This document shows positions 33,928 through 45,558 of a DNA stretch of 61,502 nucleotides, one piece after another. Both the position numbers and the translations under genes were made by a program. The notes beneath the pieces are model-generated. The model saw only the letters and a program-made list of their open reading frames with translations, did not search any database and had not been told where the DNA came from. The stretch comes from Clavulina sp. PMI_390. Lineage: Eukaryota; Basidiomycota; Agaricomycetes; Cantharellales; Hydnaceae. The stretch spans positions 1 through 61,502 of the forward strand of contig WIDE01000147.1 in NCBI GenBank assembly GCA_015039315.1, given 5' to 3'. How positions within the stretch are numbered: position 1 is the first letter of the stretch; each line of letters starts with the position of its first letter.

Positions 33928-36391
33928 ATGTCAGTGCTTCAAGAGAAACAGGAATCCCACATTTCAGACGTTTCCACTATGGCGGCCGATACCTCTAGGC
34001 CCGCATCTACTGTGGTGTCAGCACCTACTAGTCCACCACAACAGGCACCACTTCAGGTCTCCAAACTGCGCTTCATCCTCATCTTTGTCTCTCTCATGCT
34101 CTGTATTTTCCTCTTTGCAGTAAGTTTCGGACCATTACTCATCCAAGTGAGGAGCTCGCATAAGGTGCTAATTTCCTGTCTTCATATTCACCTTCCCCTC
34201 CTCTCAAACATCACTGATAGCTTGACCAGCTGATTGTTGGTGTGTATTCAATTATCTCTCCTGTCTATTATGCATATACTCACACAGAGCCTCCCACAGC
34301 GACTGCCATACCAAAAATTACCAATCAATTCCACTCTCTGACCCAAATATCGTGGCTTGCTGATGGTAAGTAGTTTCCGATTATGCTAGCTTCCAGTCAC
34401 TTATTTAGTTCCCCTCTCCTAGGTTTTTTGTACGTGGCATTGCGCTTCAAAATGCATCAGCACCTAATGATCAAGCTGTAAAAATCTAGCGTGACCCTCC
34501 TTGCTTTTAACCTAGCCTTTGCTCAATGGCTTGCCATTTTCCCAGCTAAACATGTCCTTATATTTGCCGTCAGTATCTTTGAGGTATGCTTGCGTGTTTC
34601 TCTGGAAATTTAGTTTCTCGATCCTAAGCTCTCGTTTGGAAGGTCGGAAGCTTCATTTGTGGGATTGCACCCAATATGATCACCCTTATCATAGGCCGAG
34701 CAGTAGCTGGCCTTGGTGGGACGGGTATATTTAACGCATCCCTTATGGTAAGGATTGGCTGGTAACCTTCTATGCGCTGGGTCGATCCTTAATTGGGTCT
34801 TTTATCTCGACCTAGGTCATCACGGAATTGACTACGTTTGCTGAACGGGCCCGGTATTTCGGATTCATCGGCGTTTGGTACTTCTACACCTTTTCTGTTC
34901 AGTGGCCTGAATGAAATACTAATATGGCCTTCTTTCTTTTCCACCAGTTTTGCCATTGCCTCTGTTCTCGGGCCTCTGGTTGGGGGTGCGTTCAGCGACC
35001 ACATTTCCTGGCGCTGGTGCTTTTACATCAATCTTGTAAGTTCTCCCCTTCGATTTCAGTTTGTTTTGGGAAGCTCAATGCAAAGCTGGCTACTCGGTTG
35101 TCCCATAGCCTATTGGTGGTATTGCCCTCCTCCTCATCTGCCTCCTGGTCGAAACTCTCCCACCCTATGGGCGTTCCGCTACGTACCAAGGATACGGCCG
35201 CCATATGATTAAGCAGCTTGCCGAATGTGACTGGATTGGTGTGGTCATCATTCTCGCATGGGGCATCTGCTTCATCCTTGGGCTTGAGTGGGGAGGAATT
35301 GTCAAGTCGTGGAAGGACCCCAACGTCATTGCCTGCCTGGTGATGATCCCCGTATTGGGCGGACTCTTTTTTGCTTGGGAAAGTTATCTGGGCAAGAAAG
35401 GCATGCTACCCTTGCATGTACTAAGGGATCGGGATGTTGCTGGTGCCGCGTTCTTGAATATTTTTATGTGGACTGTTTATATGCTTTCGATATACTACCT
35501 CTCGGAAGGGTATCAAGCAATCTACAAGTGCGTGTGCCATTGTGATTTCTCCCGTATGACTTGCTTGCCGCTAAAACTTACTCTTCTGGGCTTTTGTTGC
35601 GCCTGCAATTAGCTCATCTGCCACGAACGCTGGAATCTCCCTCCTGCCACAGATCGCTACTCAAGTCTTCGTTTTGATATTTTCCGGGCGCGTCATCGCA
35701 ACTTATGGACGCACGTACTGGATTATTGCTGCTGGGCCGGTCTTCCTCGCCGTTGGCTCAGGCCTGCTATATTCTGTGGATTACCCAAAGCCCAAGCACT
35801 TCTATATGGGGTATTCAAGCCTTATGGGATGTGGTGTCGGGCTGGTGCTCCAGAATTCAATCATTGCCGTTCAATATGTCTTGTACGTCTGTTGCAGTTT
35901 TGCCTAATTCCTTAACGTATCGCTAACCTCGTTTGTCTCTTCCGCTTAGCCACAAGCAACCCTATCTCATCCCCCTCGGCACTGGCACCGTCACCTTCTT
36001 TGGGTTTATCGGTCGTAACGTGGGCATTTCCCTGGCGGGCTCAGTCTTTGGCAACATGCTCCAGAAGAACATCCTCAAATATGCTCCAAGCCTATCGGCC
36101 GATCTCGTCAAATCGATCCAGGCGAACGCCAATGCTGTGTGGACAGACGTTCCCGATGCTCTGCGTCCTGCGGTTCTTACGGCATACACCAAGACTCTGT
36201 CGTACGTGTTTATCATCGGCGTACCAGCCTCAATCATTGCCCTGGTAGGCGCGTTGGCGATGAGGAATATCAAGATGGATATGAGTCACGGTGGCCCGCA
36301 ACTTCCTGCCAAAGAGACGCCTAAGAACGACATTGAGGCAGCCCCTGAGGAGGGCGACAAGACTGCTATTGGATGTGGGAGCAAGCCATGA
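33928..36391 (+). CDS. MFS drug:H+ antiporter, DHA2 type (copy B)
   Basis: This is a paralogue of copy A with the same 11-exon layout: 33928-34119, 34221-34239, 34300-34365, 34423-34429, 34490-34583, 34643-34747, 34816-34877, 34948-35035, 35109-35527, 35613-35882 and 35950-36391. It encodes 587 residues. The TM1 and motif C signatures are kept ([19 protein letters not shown]). Exons 2 to 10 have the same lengths as in copy A, including the 19-nt and 7-nt ones. The region after TM11 differs from the other copies (ATYGRTYW in place of ARFGRSHW, and [10 protein letters not shown]). The frame is intact, so it is probably functional; the substrate may differ. Confidence 0.9.
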
Positions 36392-37521
36392 AGCGTCGCG
36401 GTTTCTTCTGAGCCTCTCGCTTTTAATCCACTTATTGGATGCGTCCCTTTCAAGCTATGCTTCAGCCATTCGGTGCCCGTTACATTTATCCAGTCTCAGC
36501 CTTCACATCGACCTTCCAGTGCTTCTATTCTCATCTCAATCACTATACACAGACCTCGTTTCCTGACTCGTTCACCAGATGGTCGCCCATTTCCTTTCTA
36601 TCGCATTCCCCATTACCTATTAAAAGATAATCTCTGAAGGAACGTACCTACATAAGAACAGAACGAGATAGTAAATGGCTCCGAAATAGATGGCCAAAGC
36701 AGTCGGTTCCCGAGATGGCTCAACTACAGTGCGCAGTATATACCGTTTCGTCTATCCTGGTGACTCGGTTTCTTCTATTTTTCTCGTCTCTGGTTAGGAC
36801 TGGAGGTAACATATTCAGTGGGAGCCGAATGTCTCGCGATCAAGGGTGAGGGAGTGGCCAGTATATATGTCGGCGCCAAGAATGCCCCTGGTCTATGTAT
36901 AGTCGTGCAACAAGGCTGAATGGTCAATCAGCCAACTGAGATGCAGAATTGAATAGCGCATACAGTAAAGTTCCCCGCCCAAACACATGTGGGGACGGGC
37001 ACCTTATACGTGTGCAGAATTACCTTGTCTCCGTCGGTGATGCATGAGCAGGAGAAAAAAAAAACGATGCTTCCCTGTCATCATCTATCTCGCTAATCAA
37101 TATGCCCCGCTGTCAGTGACGCGTACCTGGTAATAGACGGCAGGCCGGGATGACCCCCGGATTCCGGGATGAGACACCGGAAGCACCCCGGGATTGTGTT
37201 GAGTCAGTGTAATGAGGTCGCAAAGCCCTGTGGGCATCACTGGAATGACGCCCAGCGGCAGCCGTGAAGGCCCGTGTGTGAGTTGTGGAGGGGATAGCAG
37301 CTGAAAGTGAAGCTAAATGTGAGGGTCAGCTCAGCGGTAGTCATCTGGTGTGTTTGCGAGCTAACAAACCCCATTTGGCTGACGAAAGGATATTGGGATT
37401 GGTATTTACAAAGCACGATGAATCTGACGAAGCAACAAGGGCGCCAAAAGAATCCCTCAAAGTTATCAGATAGTAAGGCGCAGCTGTCGAGTTGAATGAA
37501 CTTTCCATTGATTGACTGGGG
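36392..37521. other. intergenic region between transporters B and C
   Basis: No gene was supported. CCGG-rich direct and inverted motifs cluster at 37140-37200. The conserved block of copy C begins at 37522. Confidence 0.5.
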
Positions 37522-37553
37522 TAGCGTCATATGTGAGGGCCGGGATGACGTGA
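37522..37553 (+). promoter_or_regulatory. conserved 32-bp block with inverted TGACG, transporter C
   Basis: This is the counterpart of the block at 33640-33671, with the same TAGCGTCAT start and CGGGATGACGTGA end. It ends 253 bp before the ATG, against 257 bp in copy B. Confidence 0.5.
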
Positions 37554-37686
37554 GCGGTTTGTATGCAGGGTCTTCTGCCGGGCAGGGCAGACACTCTCCT
37601 CAGCCTCAAGCGGCAAACGAACAACGCGTACAATGGCTTCGGCTCTTGTAATATTCCGGATCGAATGTCAGAAGAGCACTCCCGAC

Positions 37687-37709
37687 TGACTCACGGCCAG
37701 AACGGCGGG
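37687..37709 (+). promoter_or_regulatory. shared bZIP/CGG promoter motif, transporter C
   Basis: TGACTCA, a perfect AP-1/Gcn4-type core, is followed by CGGCCAGAACGG (CGG-N6-CGG), 119 bp before the ATG. CGG direct repeats are typical Zn2Cys6 targets. Confidence 0.5.
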
Positions 37710-37805
37710 CCCTCATAAAGTCCCGTGTTTTCGCCGACCCATCTCTCCTCATCTCCCCACCTCCCCTCCTCGTCGTCCATCTCATCTCATCTCATTGAAT
37801 CACCC

Positions 37806-40276
37806 ATGTCGGTGCCTCAAGAGAAACAGGACACCCGCGTTTCAGACGCCTCTACCATGGCCGTCGATGCCTCCAAGCCCACATCGAGTGCCGCACCAGC
37901 TCCGGCGGCAGTGGTTCCGCCGAACAGCGAAGTCGCAGATGCTCCAGCCAAGCCTGCTGGCCCACAAGCCCAGGCCCCTGTGCAGGTCTCCCAGCTGCGT
38001 TTCATCCTCATCTTCCTCTCCCTCATGCTCTGCATTTTCCTGTTTGCGGTATGTTGAAACGAATTCCTTATCAAATCGCGCCGAACGGTCCCACCCGATG
38101 CTGATTTTCTGCCATTTTTCTCCTTCCCTCCCCACGCCTCGTTCGATAGCTCGACCAACTGATCGTCGGTACGTCCTCGATCATCCACGCTGCAGCTGAC
38201 CATCGTACTGACAGATGACCGTCCACAGCAACCGCCATTCCAAAAATCACTAATCAGTTCCACTCTCTGACCCAAATTTCGTGGCTAGCTGACGGTAAGC
38301 TGCTCTTCTAAGGGCTCGTAACTAGCTTTCAATCCACTAAATCATCCTCTTCTCCTAGGTTTCTTGTGCGTAAAAAAATGGCTCTTATGTTTTGTGCCTG
38401 AATCGACCCAAACTGACTGATCTTCCCAATTTCTAGCGTGACCCTCCTCGCATTCAATTTGGCTTTTGCGCAATGGCTCGCCATCTTCCCTGCGAAGCAT
38501 GTCCTCATCTTTGCTGTCACCGTCTTTGAGATTGGCTCCTTTATCTGCGGTATTGCGCCCAACATGATCACCCTCATTATCGGTCGTGCCGTTGCTGGCC
38601 TGGGTGGCACCGGCATTTTTAACGGAGGCCTCATGGTAAGAAACATCACCGCCTCCTTTTGGGCGCAAGGAAGAATGCTAAATTTGTGTGCTTCAATATA
38701 CACAGGTCCTAACTGAATTGACAACTTTTGCCGAACGAGCCAAATACTTTGGATTGATGGGCATCTGGTAAGCTTTATTCCTTCCTGGCGACCCTGCTGG
38801 GCAGGAAACTGACGAACTCGGATCTCTATTTTACCAGTTTCGCCCTCGCATCCGTTCTTGGACCCTTGGTTGGTGGCGCTTTCAGCGATCACGTTTCTTG
38901 GCGCTGGTGCTTCTATATCAACCTCGTAAGTTAACCTGCTGAAAAGAGTCAGGACAAAACTAATGTATTGCCTTATTCTCTAGCCTATCGGTGGTATTGC
39001 CCTGCTCCTCATCTTCCTCCTCGTCGAAACCCGCCCACCTTATGGACGTTCAGCCACATACCAAGGATACGGTCGCCATATGCTCAAGCAGCTTGCCGAG
39101 TGTGATTGGGTGGGCGTTGCTATCATCCTGGCATGGGGTATCTGCTTCATCCTCGGGCTCGAATGGGGTGGGATCGTCAAGTCGTGGAAGGATCCCAACG
39201 TGATTGCCTGCTTGGTTATGATCCCTGTTTTGGGCGGTCTGTTCTTTGCCTGGGAAGGCTATATGGGCAAGAAGGCCATGTTGCCACTGTACATGCTCCG
39301 CCATCGGGATGTAACTGGTGCCGCGTTCTTGAGCATCTTCATGTGGGCTGTCTTCATGCTTTGCGTGTACTACCTCTCTGAGGGATATCAGGCGATCTAC
39401 AAGTATGTGCTGTGCCTCCCTACTTTTCTAGATGGTTTTTTCTAATCATTTCTTTTCTTTTCTCATCCTAGCTCGTCTGCCACAAACGCTGGTATCTCAC
39501 TCTTGCCCCAGATTGCCACCCAGATCTTTGTCTTGATCGTGTCGGGTCGTATGATCGCTCGTTTCGGTCGCTCTCACTGGATCATCGTTGCTGGTCCCGT
39601 TTTCCTCGCTATCGGCTCGGGTCTGTTGTACTCTGTGGGCTATCCCAAAAGCAAGAGCTACTATATGGGTTATTCGAGCATTATCGGCTTTGGTATTGGT
39701 TTGGTGCTGCAAAACTCGATTATTGCAGTGCAATACGTCTTGTAAGTCTCAAAATTACCTCGCCGTGGCTTCTGCTTCCGGTCACTAATATTTTTCTCGC
39801 CTCTACTTAGCCACAAGCAACCCCACCTCATCTCCGTCGGTACTGGCACTGTCACTTTCTTCGGTTTCGTCGGTCGTAACTTGGGCATCTCCCTTGCCGG
39901 CTCCGTCTTCGGTAACATGCTCAAGAAGAACATTCTCAAAGACGCTCCTACGCTGCCGCTCGAGATTGTCAAGGCCGTGCAAGCGAACGCAAACGCTGTG
40001 TGGACAGTCGTGCCCGATGAGTTGCGGCCTGCAGTGCTCACTGCATATACCAAGACCCTCTCGTCTGTATTCCTAATTGGTGTTCCTGGCTCGATCATTG
40101 CGCTCGCGGGCGCATTGGCGATGAGGAACATCAAGATGGATATGTCTCATGGTGGTGCCCAGCCTGCTGCCAAAGAGACGCCGAAGAAGGACGTTGAGGC
40201 AGCTCCCGAGGAGAGTGCAACACCCACTATCGACGACGCCGAGGACGAGAAGACTGAGGATGGGAACAAGGCTTGA
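37806..40276 (+). CDS. MFS drug:H+ antiporter, DHA2 type (copy C)
   Basis: This is a paralogue of copies A, B and D, with 612 residues in 10 exons: 37806-38048, 38150-38168, 38229-38294, 38359-38365, 38437-38635, 38706-38767, 38838-38925, 38984-39402, 39472-39741 and 39811-40276. The exon 38437-38635 (199 nt) equals the sum of two exons (94+105) in copies A and B, so the intron at FE/VGS is missing here. The N-terminal hydrophilic tail is longer (81 codons in exon 1). Transporter signatures are intact ([20 protein letters not shown]). It is most similar to copy D, for example [20 protein letters not shown] in both. Confidence 0.92.
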
Positions 40277-41515
40277 GAGGATTATTCACCTTCTGGCTCC
40301 ATCCCCACCCAGTTATGCTTTGGACGTTTTCTTTGTTTCACATTCATCTCATCATATTGGGCTCCGATTGCTTTGCCCATGACTTGTGCGCTCTCATCAT
40401 CATTGATCTTCATGCCAATTACGTCCCACGCACAGCATTAGCCTCATTGTCGCTTCTTCTCACTTCTGCTATTCTTTATTGCCTTGCTGGCCAGTTACCT
40501 CCCCATCTTCACGATTCCGTTCTTCTCCCATTCTACCTTCACTGCACTTCTAATACCCTTCCACTCCTCTTTGTGTGGTCTCCCCCATTCTTGGCCTTCG
40601 GCTTTGCCATTGTTCGTTACATAGATAGATGACTGCTGAGGCTGCGTGGCGATGATTCTGTTATTCACAGTTAGGTCGCACTTAGCTACAAACCAACAAT
40701 TAATAATCGCACTGAATAGTGCGTGTATCAGTATCGCGCGTATGAAGTCCTATTCGCAGTTTGCAAAATTCGGCCTTTCGTTCAGCACCAGAAGGCGCTT
40801 CGATGACTATCACGTGGTCTCGTTTTTACTTCGTACTCCTCAACGTCGGTCACCGCTACAAATCTTTATCGAGTATCTGGCTCGCCTAAGAACTTAGCTT
40901 GTCCGCTCAAGCTGCTAGTTTCCAGCCATGAAGCTGGGTGCCACCCCTAACTCCTCTTTGGTGTTGGTTCTGAAGCATGAATGTCGATGAGCAATAACTG
41001 CTTTGGAGAGTGACCTTCCTTGTAGCCCTTCGCGCCCTCCCTCTTTAGAGGCGCAAGCACGCCTTAAGAAATACAGATGCGCCAAAGAAGCAAGTACTGA
41101 GGTACCTGTTATACGTAGATGAGTGAGGAACAACAGTTGTGGATGAGGAGGATATACTTGCCAACAAGGAGCCGCTCAAGAGAACCGAGATAGAATATAA
41201 GGAGTTAGTTGGAAAGACAAGCTCCCATGTCCATTTTCTTGTTGTAGATGCATTGAGGTTCTTCATCCATTGGCCACCAGCTATAACACGAGTTGGATAC
41301 ACTGTACCTTGCTCGTGAGCCATTCTCAGTGACTCCATGTAGAACCCTCCAAAGATAATCATCCAGGATCTATTGCACGGTTGGAGATTGGGAATCTTGT
41401 GAACTACCATGGAATCAGTCCTCGTTTGTGAGTTACTCTTCATCATGGCAATTGTAGGCTAGTATTTCTCTGCTGACAATGTTTTTCGGTCCTACTTATC
41501 ACTAACTAAGAGTAG
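40277..41515. other. intergenic region after transporter C
   Basis: It holds the 3'UTR of copy C, then sequence without a supported gene. It leads into the relic of the HMG-box gene at 41516. Confidence 0.5.
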
Positions 41516-41626
41516 ACTCTAGGGTTCCTGGAGATGCCCAAAAGTTCAAGGAGAAACCCAAAGTTAAAGAAGATAGGTCTGTGGCGAAATTACGGCCCTC
41601 TGGTGGCAAAATTTCTACTATTACAA
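41516..41626 (+). pseudogene. decayed exon fragment of the HMG-box protein gene
   Basis: An acceptor-like CTCTAG is followed by sequence that aligns with exon 4 of the intact HMG-box gene at 46681-46800. The two share the exact string AAGGAGAAACCCAAAG, then AAAGAAGATA against AAGGAAGATA, GTGGCGAAA against GCGGCGAAG, and GGCAAAATTTCTAC against GCCAAGGCATCTAC. The fragment has lost a codon block, and no upstream HMG-box exons were found. It lies 1.2 kb after copy C, as the intact gene lies after copy D. Confidence 0.6.
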
Positions 41627-41926
41627 CCCAATTGCTGGTCCTAAGCCGGGTAGGGCCCCACTTCCTCGACCCCATAGCGGGAATGGAATTACGAGTCTAC
41701 CGAGGTTCGGCTCTCGTAATCCTAGATGTAACACTGAAATAAGCACACCCATGGCAACCATCCGGTACGGAGTCTCACACCACCTGCGGAGCGGCGCGTA
41801 CGATGCATTTTCTCATATTGGAACAGTTTCAACCCCTTCACACAAGGCCCTCGGTACTAAATCCATCTATTGGGGCGGGCAACAGCACAACTCCCTCGAC
41901 GTACCACCCAGGATATGACTCCATTC

Positions 41927-41948
41927 TGACTCACGGTCAACCCAGCGG
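41927..41948 (+). promoter_or_regulatory. shared bZIP/CGG promoter motif, transporter D
   Basis: TGACTCA is followed by CGGTCAACCCAGCGG, 129 bp before the ATG. The second CGG is spaced slightly further than in copies A and C. Confidence 0.45.
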
Positions 41949-42055
41949 GCCGCTCCTTCCGCCCCTCCCAATGATCTCTTTTAAACTCTGATGCACATGC
42001 CCACTACTTGTCCAAATCCCCAGCCCCCAGATCACCTCATTTCGTTGGGTCACCC

Positions 42056-44527
42056 ATGTCGGTGCCTCAGGAGAAGCAAAGTGCACATGTTTCGAACGCC
42101 TCCATCGTGACTATGGGTGCGTCCGACCCCAGAGTGACGGTGCAACCAGCGTCTGCTGCTGCCTCTCCAAGTAGCCCCATTGTAGCCTCATCAGTCCAGC
42201 CCACCAGCCCACAATTGCAAGGCCCCACCCAAGTCTCGAAATTGCGTTTCATATTTATTTTTCTCTCCCTCATGCTATGCATTTTCCTCTTTGCGGTACG
42301 TCCGAACAATCCCTGATTGATTCCCGGCCGAGCCGCGGCCGATGCTGATTTTCTGCCATTTTGCCTTCCCTCTTCCATGCGTCGTACGATAGCTCGACCA
42401 GCTAATTGTTGGTATGTCTCTGATCGCGGATACTATACCTGATTCCCTTGTTGACAATCAATCGTCCTCAGCGACCGCAATCCCGAAAATCACCAATCAG
42501 TTCCATTCCTTGACGCAGATTTCTTGGCTAGCAGACGGTAGGGGTATCTTCGACTGAATTCAGCTGGCTCAGACTGACTTGATCGACTTTACCTACTAGG
42601 TTTCTTGTGCGTAATTGGTTCTAACTTCGCTCCCAACGAGCCTACCAACTCACTGTTCTGTACAACATCTAGCGTGACGCTCCTCGCATTCAATTTAGCC
42701 TTTGCGCAGTGGCTTACCATCTTCCCCGCAAAACATGTCCTCATCTTTGCTGTCACCATCTTTGAGATTGGCTCGTTTATCTGTGGTATTGCTCCTAACA
42801 TGATTACCCTCATCATCGGCCGTGCTGTTGCTGGCCTGGGTGGCACGGGAATTTACTATGGGGGGCTAATGGTATGTATCATCCTTTCAATTCATTTACC
42901 TGTTGGGACAAACACTTAATTGTCCTCTGGGAACCACTTAGGTCCTAACTGAACTGACAACTTTTGCTGAACGGGCCAAGTACTTCGGCTGGATGGGCAT
43001 CTGGTACGGTTTATTCTTTTTGTCCTCCTACTGGGATAGGAATCCATGATCCGGCTCTCTACTTCACTAGTTTCGCCCTCGCTTCCGTTCTTGGACCTTT
43101 AGTTGGTGGTGCATTCAGTGATCATGTTTCCTGGCGCTGGTGCTTCTATATTAACCTTGTGAGTCGACCTATGTTGTCGGGCCTGTTTGGGGACTGATCC
43201 AGTCCAATCCGACGCCTCATTCTCTCTAGCCTATCGGTGGTGTTGCCCTGCTTCTCATCTTCATACTTGTCGAAGCCCGCCCGCCGTATGGGCGCTCTGC
43301 CACGTACCAAGGATATGGTCGCCACATGTTTAAGCAGCTCGCTGAATGTGATTGGGTTGGTGTTATCATTATCCTTGCGTGGGGTGTTTGCTTTATCCTT
43401 GGGCTCGAGTGGGGCGGAATCGTCAAGTCATGGGATGACCCCAATGTAATTGCCTGTCTAGTGATGATCCCTGTCTTAGGTGGGCTGTTCTCTGTGTGGG
43501 AAGGCTATATGGGTAAAAAGGCCATGCTGCCCTTATATATGCTCAGGCACAGGGATGTTACTGGTGCTGCGTTCTTGAACATTTTCATGTGGGCCGTCTT
43601 TATGCTTTGCTTGTACTATCTCTCCGAGGGATATCAGGCTATCTACGGGTCTGTGTTTCCTACTCTCTTCCCCTACCCACCTGGCGCCTTGCTTACCTGT
43701 TTCGTGTTTCCTAGCTCATCTGCAACGAATGCCGGTATTTCCCTCCTTCCTGAAATTGTTCCCCAAATTTTGGTCTTAATTGTGTCAGGACGCATGATCG
43801 CTCGTTTTGGCCGTTCTCACTGGATTATAGTTGCTGGGCCTGTGTTCCTCACGATTGGATCAGGGCTGCTATATTCTGTGGGATATCCGAAGAGCAAGAG
43901 TTATTATATGGGTTATTCCACTATTATTGGTATTGGCATCGGGCTGGTGTTGCAAAATTCAATCATTGCAGTGCAATATGTCTTGTGCGTCTGAGTCTCC
44001 CTCATGCTTGTCTTTGCTATATTAACCTGTTGCCCGCCCCGCGTAGCCATAGTCAACCCCATCTCATCTCGGTTGGGACTGGCACCGTCACTTTCTTCGG
44101 TTTCGTCGGTCGCAACTTGGGCATCTCCCTCGCTGGTTCCGTCTTTGGAAACACGCTCAAGAAGAACATCTTGGAAGATGCCCCAAGCCTGTCCCCAGAG
44201 ATCGTCAAGGCTGTTCAAGCAAACGCGAACGCCGTGTGGACAGATGTGCCTGATGCCTTGCGCCCTGCGGTGCTCACGGCGTATACGAAGACTCTCTCAT
44301 CTGTGTTTCTGATTGGTGTGCCTGGTTCGATCATCGCACTTGCAGGCGCGCTGGCGATGAGGAACATCAAGATGGACATGAGTCACGGAGGTGCACAACC
44401 CGCTGTCAAGGAGACGTCGAACAAGGACGTCGAGGCGGCTCCTGAGGGGAGTGTCACCCTCGTCACCAACGCAGCGGAACAAGACGAGAAGATGGAGATC
44501 GAGGCTAGATCTGGCGAGGAAGCGTGA
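42056..44527 (+). CDS. MFS drug:H+ antiporter, DHA2 type (copy D)
   Basis: This is the fourth tandem paralogue, with 616 residues in 10 exons: 42056-42295, 42393-42411, 42472-42537, 42600-42606, 42673-42871, 42942-43003, 43071-43158, 43230-43648, 43715-43984 and 44047-44527. Like copy C it lacks the intron at FE/VGS. The 19-nt and 7-nt exons are kept. At the exon 8/9 junction the conserved Asn codon of the other copies becomes Gly. I chose the ATG at 42056 because MSVPQEKQ aligns with copies B and C; an in-frame start at 42008 is possible. The long acidic C-terminal tail ends EARSGEEA. Confidence 0.92.
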
Positions 44528-45078
44528 GATGACGCTCTCGAGCCCCTGAATATCTGGCTGTCAGCCAAACCATTCAACCCACTTAAGTTATGCTTTAGAC
44601 CTTGTTTGTTTTTAGATTCATCCTATCACCGAGAGCTCGGTTCATCCGATCTGTGACCTACACACATTTATCTCTCTCATCATCCTTCCACCTGCCATCG
44701 ACGTGGTACACACTCTAGCGTTGTATGCCACTTTTTCGCATCTCCATTGATTTCTCATTGCCTCGTGGGTCCACTCCTCCTAAAATAGCACGACTGCTTC
44801 TAATAATTTCAACCCCAACTCCTATGTGCAATCACTTAATCATAACTGCATTACACTCATCCCAAGCACTGTTGATATGCGTTTGAGAGGGAGAGAGAAA
44901 ATCTCTCATATATCTGTGAAAGCCCACGGATCTGATTGTAGCTACTGAATTTTTAGCAATACCTTGTACGAGTGTGATAAATGCGCGGAGCCGTGTGTAT
45001 ATGTAGCACTGTTCTCGTAAGCGACCCTTGGGGAGGGTTGCCAGTTTCAACGCTCGAGCCGTGATACGAGGACCTAAT
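44528..45078. other. intergenic region after transporter D
   Basis: This holds the 3'UTR of copy D and unannotated sequence. It may include a decayed LTR, because a retroelement-type primer-binding site follows at 45079. Confidence 0.35.
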
Positions 45079-45090
45079 TGGTATCAGAGC
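45079..45090 (+). mobile_element. LTR-retrotransposon primer-binding-site relic (candidate)
   Basis: TGGTATCAGAGC is the classic sequence complementary to the 3' end of initiator tRNA-Met and serves as primer site in many Ty1/copia elements. No gag-pol coding sequence follows, and LTR ends were not identified, so only a scar is likely. A chance 12-mer cannot be excluded. Confidence 0.35.
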
Positions 45091-45558
45091 ATCCGAGGCA
45101 TGGGTAGATGTGGACCGCTGGCTCTTTACTGGAGCGGGCAAATTGAAGAAACATGAGAAAACAGGTGCGTTTGCAGCACCAGAACTCGACATGAAAAACG
45201 GACGAACATTCAGGCACTCACTACGATTCTACCAGGTCAAGGTGGCCAAGTGTACTGCATATAGTACTTTGTCCCGCATAAAGAGCCCTTTCCCCGTATT
45301 TCTCTCGCTAGAAGACAAGGAACAGTCGAGGACGGTGGTTTGTTTATTTATTGTCACTTATGTGTGTTGGTTCCCGAGTCAGGTCAGGTTCGGTTAAGAA
45401 AAGTTGATGCGGCGGCTAAATCACGACCACCTGGACTGCTCACTTTCCTAATCCCCGCTCTTAACCACGCCCCCCCTCGCTCCCTCCCCTTGGACGCCAA
45501 CACCAACAAGGAAAGAAAAAAACCTTGACCACTCCACACCACCACTTGAACGGACATC

